The notes under the pieces are model-generated. The model saw only the letters and a program-made list of their open reading frames with translations, did no database searches and had not been told where the DNA came from. DNA of 64,000 bases from Gammaproteobacteria bacterium 45_16_T64. GTDB taxonomy: Bacteria > Pseudomonadota > Gammaproteobacteria > Pseudomonadales > Ketobacteraceae. Positions 29,153 through 36,872 of this stretch are shown piece by piece. The translations under genes were made by a program, and so were the position numbers. The stretch is from the NCBI GenBank assembly GCA_002162955.1, contig MABD01000017.1:30943-94942 (forward strand). Reading direction: 5' to 3'. The stretch's first letter is position 1, and each line of letters opens with the position of its first letter.

Positions 29153-30295
29153 TTAACGGTGCCCAGCGGAATTCCTTACTGTCGATCTAAGCTCCTTAAA
29201 GCAATCCTCATTCCTACATTCTTCTACATCGGAGATATCTTCAGACGTTAAAATCCAATCGTCATCGACGATACCATTCGTTCTAATATCAACGAAAACC
29301 TTATCTTTATAGAATGACTCTCGAATATCGAGTATTTCAGAATCGTAATACTTCCCGACGGTATAGTTATCACCCGGAATAAATATACTGTATTCAAAAC
29401 GCAGTTCCACTGACTTGTCCGTGTCATTGGGAACATTATCATGGCTTACGGCAGCGACAATTTCCTTATCTCCCCAATCCTTAATAACATTATTGTACGC
29501 GTGAACACGAACGTTACTATCATATTTATGGACAGCCTTTGGGCATCGGCCATAAACATTTTTACAGTAATTATGGTGAAAGGAAATTCGACCACTTCGT
29601 AAGGCAATGGCCTGATTGATATCTTCAAACCGATTCCAGGAAATGGTGATCTTATCGGCACCATCATTAACATCAATGGCACCATCGGACCATCGAGAAA
29701 AACTATTGTGATAGATCCATATCTTTTTGGAATTACTCACTTGAATAGCATCACTTCCCTCGCAGTCTTCCTCCCAACGTTCAAAATCATCATCAAAATT
29801 AATATGGGTGATAATGATATTTTTCACGTTCGATAATACCAGGCCATTAGTGGTAATATCCTTATTTTCTGGGTCTTCACATTCCTCGCTATCGATGTTG
29901 GTCTTTGTATTAAGTCGAATATTGTGACCTCTACCATCAACCGTCTTGTTACCTTTGACTTTAATCTCTTTGTTCAAGGTAATGACGGGTTTATCCTCAT
30001 CAATATCGAATTTTATCCATAAAGGACAGTCGGCTTCCAACCCCTCGCGTAAAGAGCCATCTCCACTGTCATTGATGTTGGTCACCGTGTATATGTGGCC
30101 GTTTTTTCCACCGGTAGTTGGATTGTTGTGAGATGACCAGCCGTCCTGAGCGCTGAAAAATTCACCATCGTTACTGGAATCATAGACCTCGCATGCTGAT
30201 AAATTATCGCAGGAGCAGGGATCCGCCTGCGCCTTCAATGACAATACGGAAAACATAATTAGAGTAATGTAGAATAATACATTCTTTCGTTTCAT
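29153..30295 (-). CDS. Secreted pectate lyase-like protein (polysaccharide lyase family 1)
   Basis: A 380-aa exported right-handed beta-helix protein. The signal peptide covers residues 1-24. PL1 hallmarks follow in order: NINDSGDGSLREGLE at the N-terminus, KTVDGRGHNIRL, the calcium-site region DAIQVSNSKKIWIYHNSFS with WSDGAIDV, and GRCPKAVHKYDSNVRVHAYNN (RxP motif with the catalytic Arg). The expected reaction is beta-elimination of polygalacturonate or a related uronate polymer, outside the cell. The last basic residue of the canonical RxPxxR is His here. No other pectin genes are nearby, so the natural substrate may be another uronic-acid polymer. Confidence 0.85.
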   Translation of the reverse strand: MKRKNVLFYITLIMFSVLSLKAQADPCSCDNLSACEVYDSSNDGEFFSAQDGWSSHNNPTTGGKNGHIYTVTNINDSGDGSLREGLEADCPLWIKFDIDEDKPVITLNKEIKVKGNKTVDGRGHNIRLNTKTNIDSEECEDPENKDITTNGLVLSNVKNIIITHINFDDDFERWEEDCEGSDAIQVSNSKKIWIYHNSFSRWSDGAIDVNDGADKITISWNRFEDINQAIALRSGRISFHHNYCKNVYGRCPKAVHKYDSNVRVHAYNNVIKDWGDKEIVAAVSHDNVPNDTDKSVELRFEYSIFIPGDNYTVGKYYDSEILDIRESFYKDKVFVDIRTNGIVDDDWILTSEDISDVEECRNEDCFKELRSTVRNSAGHR

Positions 30296-30857
30296 ATTTT
30301 TGACCTTGATTTAAGATTTAAATAGATTCATAGGAATCCCAGGGCAAAGTATAAGACAAATAGAAACCTGGCCGGTAAAAGTGTTGAACTTTAACTACTT
30401 CGGCCACATATTCACATAAGCGTATATTTCTTTGTACATTATTCAGTCAGCGCTTAAAAAATAGCTCTCGAGAAGATAGATTGCAGGGGCTATGCAGTAT
30501 CCTGTCTTCAACTAATAACAATATAGGATAACGCTCTATCAATGTTGATGGCGTTCGTAATGTATTACCCCGCCTGGCTACAGTAATTGAAGAAATTTGC
30601 GCATTAGGTACAAATGGTGAGGACACCCATGGCCGAGAAAGGGGACATAGCAGAATGGACAAGCGAATTGCTAGGCTAGCCGTACATTCTGCAAGCACTG
30701 TTGCCTTGTCTTTAATCGAGACCCGATAATTTCAGCCTCCAACTAAAACGTTACACAAACGGCTCGACATTATCTAGCAAACTTTGTAGATCAATGGTGA
30801 ATTTTTGATCCCCGAATGTGTAAAGTCCGGCAAGGTTTTTCTTGCAAGCGCGTTTTC
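30296..30857. other. Intergenic stretch with possible gene relic
   Basis: About 560 nt between the pectate lyase and the next lipoprotein. A plus-strand frame at 30532-30729 is open for 65 codons and reads protein-like (INVDGVRNVLPRLATVIEEI) but has no start codon or ribosome site. It could be a decayed gene fragment of unknown origin. No RNA gene or repeat recognised. Confidence 0.3.
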
Positions 30858-31745
30858 TTATTCAGTATCTCGAACCAAACGAACACCCGCCTGCGTAGTA
30901 TGGTACTGAACATTATCATAGACACCGCTATAAAAACCAATGCTATAGGATCGCCCTGGGAGTAATGCAACAGTGCTCGACCAGGTCCAGCCGGTAGTAG
31001 AGTCAGGCGTTGAATTTGGAAATGCTTCCTCTACTATCGCTGGTTGAGCAGAGTCGTCATCACATAAACGACGGCCCATACCATATACCTCTGCAGTAGA
31101 GCAGTAAATCAGCGTCTGCAATTCATACAACGTTGGTAATCGAAAATTCCCCGGAGCTGTCAAGCCGTTCGCAGCTTGCCAATCAAAAGTAGCCCGATCT
31201 CCTTCACAATTTTTCTGCAATTGATTCCAAGTCTGTCCGACACTGCACCGTTGCCACTCGAGTCCTGTTCCATAGTCACGAATAACATCGTCATTTAGGC
31301 CCAGCGATAGAAACCTTCCATTGATTGCTTCTGCTGGAGCTTCTACTGGTGTAGCGCTAACCTCAATGCTAGGCGTTGATTCTTCACCTTCAACACTCAC
31401 ACCGGTAACAACATAGTAATAGGTTACGCCGTTGTTCAGGCCTGCATGAGTATAAGTACCATTTCGCTTTTGAGCGGATTCTGGAACTGGCCCAATCTTT
31501 TGGCCTTCCGATGCAGTTCCCTCTAGCGTCGAGAAATAGATATTAAAATGTGAAATATCTTGGTGGGGGCTGGTCCATTTGAGGTGGGTAGCGCCATCAT
31601 CACCTATTGCCAATATTGGATCAATGGGGTTACTGGTTTTACAGGCAGAAAGTAAAACAACAGTAAATATTACAAACAACGTTCTTACTAGTGAAGAACT
31701 CTGCAACCATGCTACTGATAAGCTTTTATTTGAGAAAAAATCCAT
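30858..31745 (-). CDS. Lipoprotein with fibronectin-III-like and Lcl C-terminal (DUF1566) domains
   Basis: A 295-aa lipoprotein with lipobox LLSAC. After it comes a fibronectin type III-like module (THLKWTSPHQDISHFNIYFS, then GVTYYYVVTGVSVEGEES). The C-terminal Lcl/DUF1566 domain has its typical GLEWQRC, NFRLPTLYELQTLI, WTWSST and GVRLVRD blocks. Lcl domains occur in surface proteins of Legionella (a collagen-like adhesin) and many environmental bacteria, and are thought to bind glycans. The ATG at 31745 follows AAGGAT; an earlier frame start at 31802 lacks a ribosome site. Confidence 0.8.
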   Translation of the reverse strand: MDFFSNKSLSVAWLQSSSLVRTLFVIFTVVLLSACKTSNPIDPILAIGDDGATHLKWTSPHQDISHFNIYFSTLEGTASEGQKIGPVPESAQKRNGTYTHAGLNNGVTYYYVVTGVSVEGEESTPSIEVSATPVEAPAEAINGRFLSLGLNDDVIRDYGTGLEWQRCSVGQTWNQLQKNCEGDRATFDWQAANGLTAPGNFRLPTLYELQTLIYCSTAEVYGMGRRLCDDDSAQPAIVEEAFPNSTPDSTTGWTWSSTVALLPGRSYSIGFYSGVYDNVQYHTTQAGVRLVRDTE

Positions 31746-32125
31746 TTTATCTATCCTTATTATGGAAATGTTTGGGAGGATTATTATGGTCGACAATATC
31801 ATGTGAAATCCAAATCATTAACTCACTGCCACGATCGAGCTGCTAATTATATAGATGACAGCCTTTCTCGCAGCGTTGAAATTTGTAGTGCATTTGTATT
31901 ATTTTGTAGTAATTTGGGTATAAGGGATCTGGCGATCAAGCCACGCTATAACCCTGTGTAACTGTCCGCACCCAGAAGACACAGACAGTCTACTAAATCC
32001 GCTTTGATATGTAGCCATTTCGACCTCACATCAACTCGATTCATAGCAACTAATCATTGCCTAATGCGCACCGGCAAGAATTGAGCACTAACTCCAATTA
32101 CAGAGCAGCGCCCTGGGACGTCTCC
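31746..32125. other. Intergenic stretch, nothing recognised
   Basis: About 380 nt upstream of the Lcl lipoprotein gene; it should hold that gene's promoter. No RNA gene, repeat or coding frame with a ribosome site was found. Confidence 0.35.
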
Positions 32126-32254
32126 CTACGAAATCGCACAAAAGACCCAAAATATCAGACTAAAAGTAAGTCCATTTTGATCATAGCCTATTGCCGCGGC
32201 TCCACTGACACCACCTAGAATGGCGATCGGGCCCAATATGTCGAACAGAGTCAT
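32126..32254 (-). CDS. Small two-helix membrane protein (42 aa)
   Basis: A 42-codon frame inside an otherwise empty gap. The peptide starts MTLFDILGPIAILGGVSG and ends SLIFWVFCAIS, giving two hydrophobic segments with a polar turn GYDQNG between them. GAGAGG lies 10 nt before the ATG. The glycine/alanine-rich first helix and clean start make it more protein-like than chance frames here. Function unknown. Confidence 0.45.
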   Translation of the reverse strand: MTLFDILGPIAILGGVSGAAAIGYDQNGLTFSLIFWVFCAIS

Positions 32255-32419
32255 CCCTGCTATCCCTCTCAGACTTTAGCGTCTAGACCCACATGGCGAT
32301 GCGTATTCTTTTCTTCTTCTGAATATTCAATTTCATCAGATCCAATAAGAAAGTAGTCATTTTATGAATTTTTAGGAACAGATATAGATGGTATAGAAAC
32401 GCTACCCCTATATTGAACA

Positions 32420-33118
32420 TCAAGCACTACACATGTCATTTACCAATTCATCTGTATGAATCTCTGCGGTATCAAATAGACATAGTGTGGGAATATCATC
32501 TTGTTTTAAGATGAGCGGCAGTTCAGTTCCCCCTAAGATAAGTCCTTGTATATCGTTCTCATGCGTTAGCGTTTCAGCAATCTGAATTAGATTCTCACGG
32601 GTATCATCGCGAAAGATGCCTTTCACCAATTCATCCATATATATTTGGTGAATATAGTCTTGGTCTTTTTCATTAGGGGTGATCACCGTAATACCATTTT
32701 TCGAAAGAATTTCATTATAGAATCCGCCTTTCATGGTGAATTTTGTACCAAATAACCCTACCTGACTGCACTGCTGTTGTATCACTGTTCTATAGGTAGC
32801 TTCCACAATGCTTATTAAAGGTATGGATGCCTGTTGACGGAGTTGATCAAATACAATGTGTGCTGTATTAGATGCAAGCACGCAAAAATCTGCACCTGCT
32901 TTTCTAAGGCTATCAATTTCAGAAACTAGGAACTCTACAAGTTCTTGATACTGATTATCCTGCATTAAGCTGAGCATCTTATGCATATTGATACTGTTAA
33001 TAATTATCTGAGGATAATTTCCACTCGCGTCTTTCTTGCAATATTTAGAAATTATTTTTTGGTAGTAATCAATTGTGGACTCTGGAGAAATCCCCCCCAC
33101 TATACCTACTGTTTTCAT
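32420..33118 (-). CDS. Aspartate/glutamate racemase-family protein lacking both catalytic cysteines
   Basis: A 232-aa protein of the Asp/Glu racemase fold. It starts KTVGIVGGISPESTIDYYQ, the family opening. In classical racemases the two acid/base residues are Cys in CNT and GCTE. Here they read SNTAH (Ser83) and GGTEL (Gly197), so two-base cysteine racemisation is not possible. Some relatives are known or suspected to do other reactions or none. Nearby alanine dehydrogenase and its Lrp regulator suggest amino-acid metabolism, but it is not in their transcripts. Family secure, activity unknown. Confidence 0.75.
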   Translation of the reverse strand: MKTVGIVGGISPESTIDYYQKIISKYCKKDASGNYPQIIINSINMHKMLSLMQDNQYQELVEFLVSEIDSLRKAGADFCVLASNTAHIVFDQLRQQASIPLISIVEATYRTVIQQQCSQVGLFGTKFTMKGGFYNEILSKNGITVITPNEKDQDYIHQIYMDELVKGIFRDDTRENLIQIAETLTHENDIQGLILGGTELPLILKQDDIPTLCLFDTAEIHTDELVNDMCSA

Positions 33119-33293
33119 TACTCTTCCCTGTTATTTATTCTCGTATTCACAAGTATGTAAGCCGCTAGCTTATCAATTTACCCAGAGAAATTCACGATTG
33201 CTGCCCAATTTTGTGGTTATAAGCATATTCTATGCTAGATATTTTTCGCGACCATCCACACGCCACTATCCATACTCAATTATCTATACCCCA

Positions 33294-33773
33294 TTATTTG
33301 TCTGGAATGGAGATATTCATGGTTTCTTTCACTTGCTCCATTACCACATAACTTGTCGATTCTTGAACGCCCGGTAAAGTGAGTAACGTGCTACCGAGGA
33401 ATTTTCGATAGGCATCCATATCCGGTACCCTGGCTTTAATCAGGTAATCAAAATTTCCTGATACCAAATAGCATTCTTGAACCTCATCCAATCCAATGGC
33501 TGAGTGTTTAAACTCTTCAAAAATATCTTGAGAAGACCGCTTTAGTCTTATCTGCACAAATACGACCAATCCGGCATCAAGATAATGAGGGTTTAACAAT
33601 GCGGTATAGCCTTGAATAATCCCTTCACGCTCCATCTTTTTGACTCGTTCCAAGCAGGGACTCGTGGATAGCCCCACGCGTTTGGCAAGCTCTGAATAGG
33701 TAATCCGCCCTTCTTTTTGCAATTCGCGGAGTATGGCTTTATCTATTTTACCCAAACCGGACAAATTACTCAT
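33294..33773 (-). CDS. Lrp/AsnC-family transcriptional regulator of ald (AldR-like)
   Basis: A 159-aa regulator: N-terminal helix-turn-helix (KIDKAILRELQKEGRITY, then VGLSTSPCLERVKKMEREG) and a C-terminal RAM ligand domain with VSGNFDYLIKARVPDMDAY. It is divergent from alanine dehydrogenase at 33939. In many proteobacteria and mycobacteria an Lrp/AldR protein sits exactly there and activates ald in response to alanine. The ATG at 33773 has GGTGG just upstream; another in-frame ATG at 33791 would add six residues. Confidence 0.88.
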   Translation of the reverse strand: MSNLSGLGKIDKAILRELQKEGRITYSELAKRVGLSTSPCLERVKKMEREGIIQGYTALLNPHYLDAGLVVFVQIRLKRSSQDIFEEFKHSAIGLDEVQECYLVSGNFDYLIKARVPDMDAYRKFLGSTLLTLPGVQESTSYVVMEQVKETMNISIPDK

Positions 33774-33793
33774 ATCACCACCATTCGGCATAT

Positions 33794-33886
33794 ATTTCGT
33801 ATTTCCTAAGCATATACCATAATTATTACTGTTATTTAGCCAATTTGACGAAACAAACAGAAATAATCCCGAAGGACATTTCGTAT
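33794..33886. promoter_or_regulatory. Direct repeats in the lrp-like/ald promoter region
   Basis: ATTTCGTAT occurs at 33794-33802 and again at 33878-33886, 84 bp apart (eight helical turns), one near each divergent start. That spacing suits an Lrp-type octamer wrapping DNA (inference). No consensus Lrp site was scored. Confidence 0.35.
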
Positions 33887-33938
33887 ACTTAACCTAAGCA
33901 CAATGAATGTAGATTGCGTCTATTGAGAGGATAACCCC

Positions 33939-35066
33939 ATGCTGATTGGTGTACCTACGGAGATCAAGAACCACGAATATCGCGTGGGTATAACGCCCAC
34001 TGGGGCTCGCGAGCTTATCCAGCATGGCCACCAGGTACTTGTACAACATGACTGTGGCATGGGCATTGGTACAGATGACCAGCAATATACTCGCGCTGGT
34101 GCGTCTATTGCCCATAGCGCTCGAGAGATTTTTGAACAAGCACAGTTGATCGTCAAGGTTAAGGAGCCACAGGCCAATGAATGTGAAATGCTCCAACCAG
34201 GGCAATTATTATTGACCTACCTTCATCTTGCTCCTGACCCTAAGCAAGCTGAGTTATTGATACAATCTCGCGTTAGCGCTATCGCTTATGAAACCATTAC
34301 TGATGACAAAGGAACCTTGCCATTACTCACACCCATGTCAGAAGTTGCCGGTAGGCTTTCCATACAAGAAGGTGCCCATTGCTTAGAAAAAGCCCAAGGG
34401 GGCGCGGGTATATTACTTGGCGGGGTACCAGGTGTCGCTCCTGCAGATGTATGTATTATTGGGGGCGGAGTTGTGGGCTCTAACGCTGCGCACATTGCGA
34501 TAGGTATGGGCGCAAATGTCACGATCTTGGATCGTTCGTTACCCCGTTTAGCGCAATTGGAAGAGCGCTACCCTGGTCGCTTACAGACCCTTTATAGTAC
34601 AACGGATTCCATCGAACACTGTATCAAAAAAGCCGATCTTGTCATTGGCGCAGTATTGGTTCCTGGCGCCACAGCACCAAAGCTACTCACACGAAACATG
34701 CTTTCACTGATGAAACCTGGGTCTGTGGTGGTTGATGTTGCTATCGATCAGGGTGGCTGTTTTGAAACGAGCTATCCCACCACCCACCAAAACCCAACCT
34801 ACGTTGTTGATAATATCATTCACTACTGCGTCGCCAATATGCCCGGGGCCGTTGCGAGAACAGCCACCTTTGCGTTAACCAATGCAACATTACCTTACGT
34901 ACTCACATTGGCAAATCATGGACTTGACGCACTCAAGCAAGATAAACATCTTATGGCCGGGCTCAATATTCACTCTGGAATGATAACTTGCCAAGCGGTT
35001 GCAACAGCGCTGAATAGAACTTATGTGAATCCTATGTCAGCGCTGGATACTGTACGAAGTGCATAA
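33939..35066 (+). CDS. ald: Alanine dehydrogenase
   Basis: A 375-aa NAD-dependent enzyme interconverting L-alanine and pyruvate plus ammonia. It begins MLIGVPTEIKNHEYRVG and has the substrate Lys in VKVKEPQ, the His of LLTYLHLAPD, the Rossmann loop IIGGGVVGSNAA and the catalytic Asp region VVDVAIDQGGCFET. Length is standard (about 370 aa). The ATG follows GAGAGG at 8 nt. Expression is probably controlled by the divergent Lrp-type protein. It ends 7 nt before the convergent 318-aa gene. Confidence 0.97.
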   Translation: MLIGVPTEIKNHEYRVGITPTGARELIQHGHQVLVQHDCGMGIGTDDQQYTRAGASIAHSAREIFEQAQLIVKVKEPQANECEMLQPGQLLLTYLHLAPDPKQAELLIQSRVSAIAYETITDDKGTLPLLTPMSEVAGRLSIQEGAHCLEKAQGGAGILLGGVPGVAPADVCIIGGGVVGSNAAHIAIGMGANVTILDRSLPRLAQLEERYPGRLQTLYSTTDSIEHCIKKADLVIGAVLVPGATAPKLLTRNMLSLMKPGSVVVDVAIDQGGCFETSYPTTHQNPTYVVDNIIHYCVANMPGAVARTATFALTNATLPYVLTLANHGLDALKQDKHLMAGLNIHSGMITCQAVATALNRTYVNPMSALDTVRSA

Positions 35067-35073
35067 AATTTTA

Positions 35074-36030
35074 TTATGCCGCTAGCTTGTGCCATTGCGA
35101 GTTATCGATCGCTTTGATATAGCGTCTTGCCCGCTTATCTTGCATCAAAAATTCTGGCGCATGTTCGGTCAATTCAAAACCAAATTGTTTCGGTAATGTT
35201 GTATACATCGATTTAGGTGGATCCCCACAAATTTGTTTGATCTTATTTCCTGTCGAAAAACTATGGTAATAGATATTATCAATACCCAATGTGTATCGAA
35301 TAAACCGTATCGCCGCCATCATGGAAGCTTCCGCCCATGTTTTTTGGTACGGTGCCAATACAGTTTCCACATAACACTCCAGATCTTCGAAACCACCCAT
35401 AATCTCGCTACAAAAATAACTCGGCTTTACATCAGGTCTCTTCTTTAGGCCTTTTTTGATATATCCAAACATAGAGTGGGCTTTGCGTAACCAGTCGTTT
35501 TGGATCTCTTCTATGAGAACCTCATTCGTATCAAAGTTAATATCCATTCGTACCCACGACATAGTCTTTGCGCGCCCCTCCGATACAGGGTGCCCCCAGT
35601 ACTCAAACGGTCCGTAGTGATCATCCGGTTTTACCAAGCGCTGGTAATCTTGGGTATGTTTATTATCGAAATTCAATTGGAGCACTAAGTTACATTGATT
35701 ACGCGTTGTCTGGTCCCAACCACGATCACTATCCCCCCAACCAGTAAGTTGCGTTACCAGTGGCAGGAGTTCACTAGGCCACAGTGTCTCTAGGTCCGAT
35801 TTATATACCCTTCCATTTCCGCAGTGCTTTAACATCGCCTTAACATTTGGCTTTTGTATATAGCGGTTAAGATCACAGGATTTTATTTCCGTGATCGTTA
35901 GGTATTCTCTTTTCTGTTGGTCCATTACCAACCCCAGCATGTCCAAGCAGTACCGATCTTTGAAATAGTGGTATATTTCTCTCTCACCACCTAAGCATGC
36001 GATAATCTCTTTTACGTCGTCGCGCTTCAT
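35074..36030 (-). CDS. Uncharacterised 318-aa protein downstream of prfH-rtcB2
   Basis: No assigned family. It is soluble, with no signal or membrane segment. The N-terminal third is helical and charged. The C-terminal half holds LIEEIQNDWLRKAHS (about 172-186), TWAEASMMAAIRFI (231-244) and NIYYHSFSTGNKIKQI (252-267). The order EIQxDW, a Trp-containing helix, then a strand with G-N-K resembles the EIQSDW-type domain found in large phage and plasmid polyvalent proteins (recalled, unverified). It lies 129 nt after prfH on the same strand, so it may act with the ribosome repair pair. Confidence 0.6.
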   Translation of the reverse strand: MKRDDVKEIIACLGGEREIYHYFKDRYCLDMLGLVMDQQKREYLTITEIKSCDLNRYIQKPNVKAMLKHCGNGRVYKSDLETLWPSELLPLVTQLTGWGDSDRGWDQTTRNQCNLVLQLNFDNKHTQDYQRLVKPDDHYGPFEYWGHPVSEGRAKTMSWVRMDINFDTNEVLIEEIQNDWLRKAHSMFGYIKKGLKKRPDVKPSYFCSEIMGGFEDLECYVETVLAPYQKTWAEASMMAAIRFIRYTLGIDNIYYHSFSTGNKIKQICGDPPKSMYTTLPKQFGFELTEHAPEFLMQDKRARRYIKAIDNSQWHKLAA

Positions 36031-36159
36031 TATTCTTCACCATCAATAGACTAACGAGTATTGTTGTGTTTTTTCTGCTTCTTTCTCGTTTTCGCCCCAG
36101 GGGCACTAATAGATACAACATAATTATTCTCCCAATAAGTGTATTCGTCGTAATCGACC

Positions 36160-36858
36160 CTAACGTTTTTCGTAGAATTCTGAGCCGTGAAATATTTTTG
36201 TTGGATTTCCTCTTGCCACTTGATAGTGGCTCAACCAACGCTGCCTATCCTGATCTTTCTTTTCGTTTTTTCCTTCCTCGCTTAACAGCAACTGCAACCG
36301 TTCCATTGCGATCTGACGATTCCGATGCTGGGATCTGTCAGTTTCTACTCTCACCTTTATTCCTGTGGGGCGATGGGTAAGTCGAACCGCGCTGTTGGTC
36401 TTATTCACATGCTGACCACCAGGACCACTGGAGCGCATCGACTCCATATCAACGTCCTTCGCGAGCTGCTGTAGATCGATCGACTTAATCACCGGAATTT
36501 CCAACAATTGCACGCCCACGAACCAGTTAATACGTTTGTGCTTAGGGCGATAAGGGCTTTCACCTTGCCACTTAATAGCGCCTTCCCATTGTTTAGAAAA
36601 ACTATCCGCCCCTTTACCTTCTATGCGCAATAAAACCGAAAGGAATGTTTCTGGCTCGAATAGATCTTGTTTTCGGTACATTTTCTCGTATGCCAATGAC
36701 TCAATCCGTTCCACCGTTAATCCCTGCAATATTGCTTCCCGCATGATACGTTGCTGCAATTGGGCCACTACCCAACCGCATTCTTTTGGACCCTGACCAG
36801 CGGTTAGCTGCATCCAGATCGCCTTATTTCCTGCATTTGTTTTATTATTCATTTTCAT
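36160..36858 (-). CDS. prfH: Peptide chain release factor homologue PrfH
   Basis: A 232-aa class I release-factor relative lacking the N-terminal codon-recognition domains. It keeps the catalytic loop SSGPGGQHVNKTNSAVRL with the GGQ needed for peptidyl-tRNA hydrolysis, followed by the basic ETDRSQHRNRQIA. PrfH is known to release peptides from ribosomes whose 16S rRNA has been cleaved in the decoding centre, so that RtcB2 can reseal the RNA. Here rtcB2 ends 14 nt upstream, the normal arrangement. The start codon is probably ATG at 36858; a GTG just before is possible. Confidence 0.92.
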   Translation of the reverse strand: MKMNNKTNAGNKAIWMQLTAGQGPKECGWVVAQLQQRIMREAILQGLTVERIESLAYEKMYRKQDLFEPETFLSVLLRIEGKGADSFSKQWEGAIKWQGESPYRPKHKRINWFVGVQLLEIPVIKSIDLQQLAKDVDMESMRSSGPGGQHVNKTNSAVRLTHRPTGIKVRVETDRSQHRNRQIAMERLQLLLSEEGKNEKKDQDRQRWLSHYQVARGNPTKIFHGSEFYEKR

Positions 36859-36872
36859 CACTATTATTTCGT

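Noticed and set aside
30447..30729. Frames on both strands (83 and 65 codons) in the gap after the pectate lyase
   Set aside because: The minus frame reads Ser/Leu/Pro-rich noise. The plus frame is more protein-like but has no start codon; at most a relic.
27416..32419. Genomic island or prophage
   Set aside because: The region is loosely packed and accessory-like, but no integrase, tRNA, attachment repeat or phage gene is visible.
35984..36121. 45-codon basic ORF (MLYLLVPLGRKRERSRK) between prfH and the 318-aa gene
   Set aside because: It has GGGAG before its ATG, but it is extremely basic, runs into the 318-aa gene out of frame and has no known counterpart. Kept as a note only.
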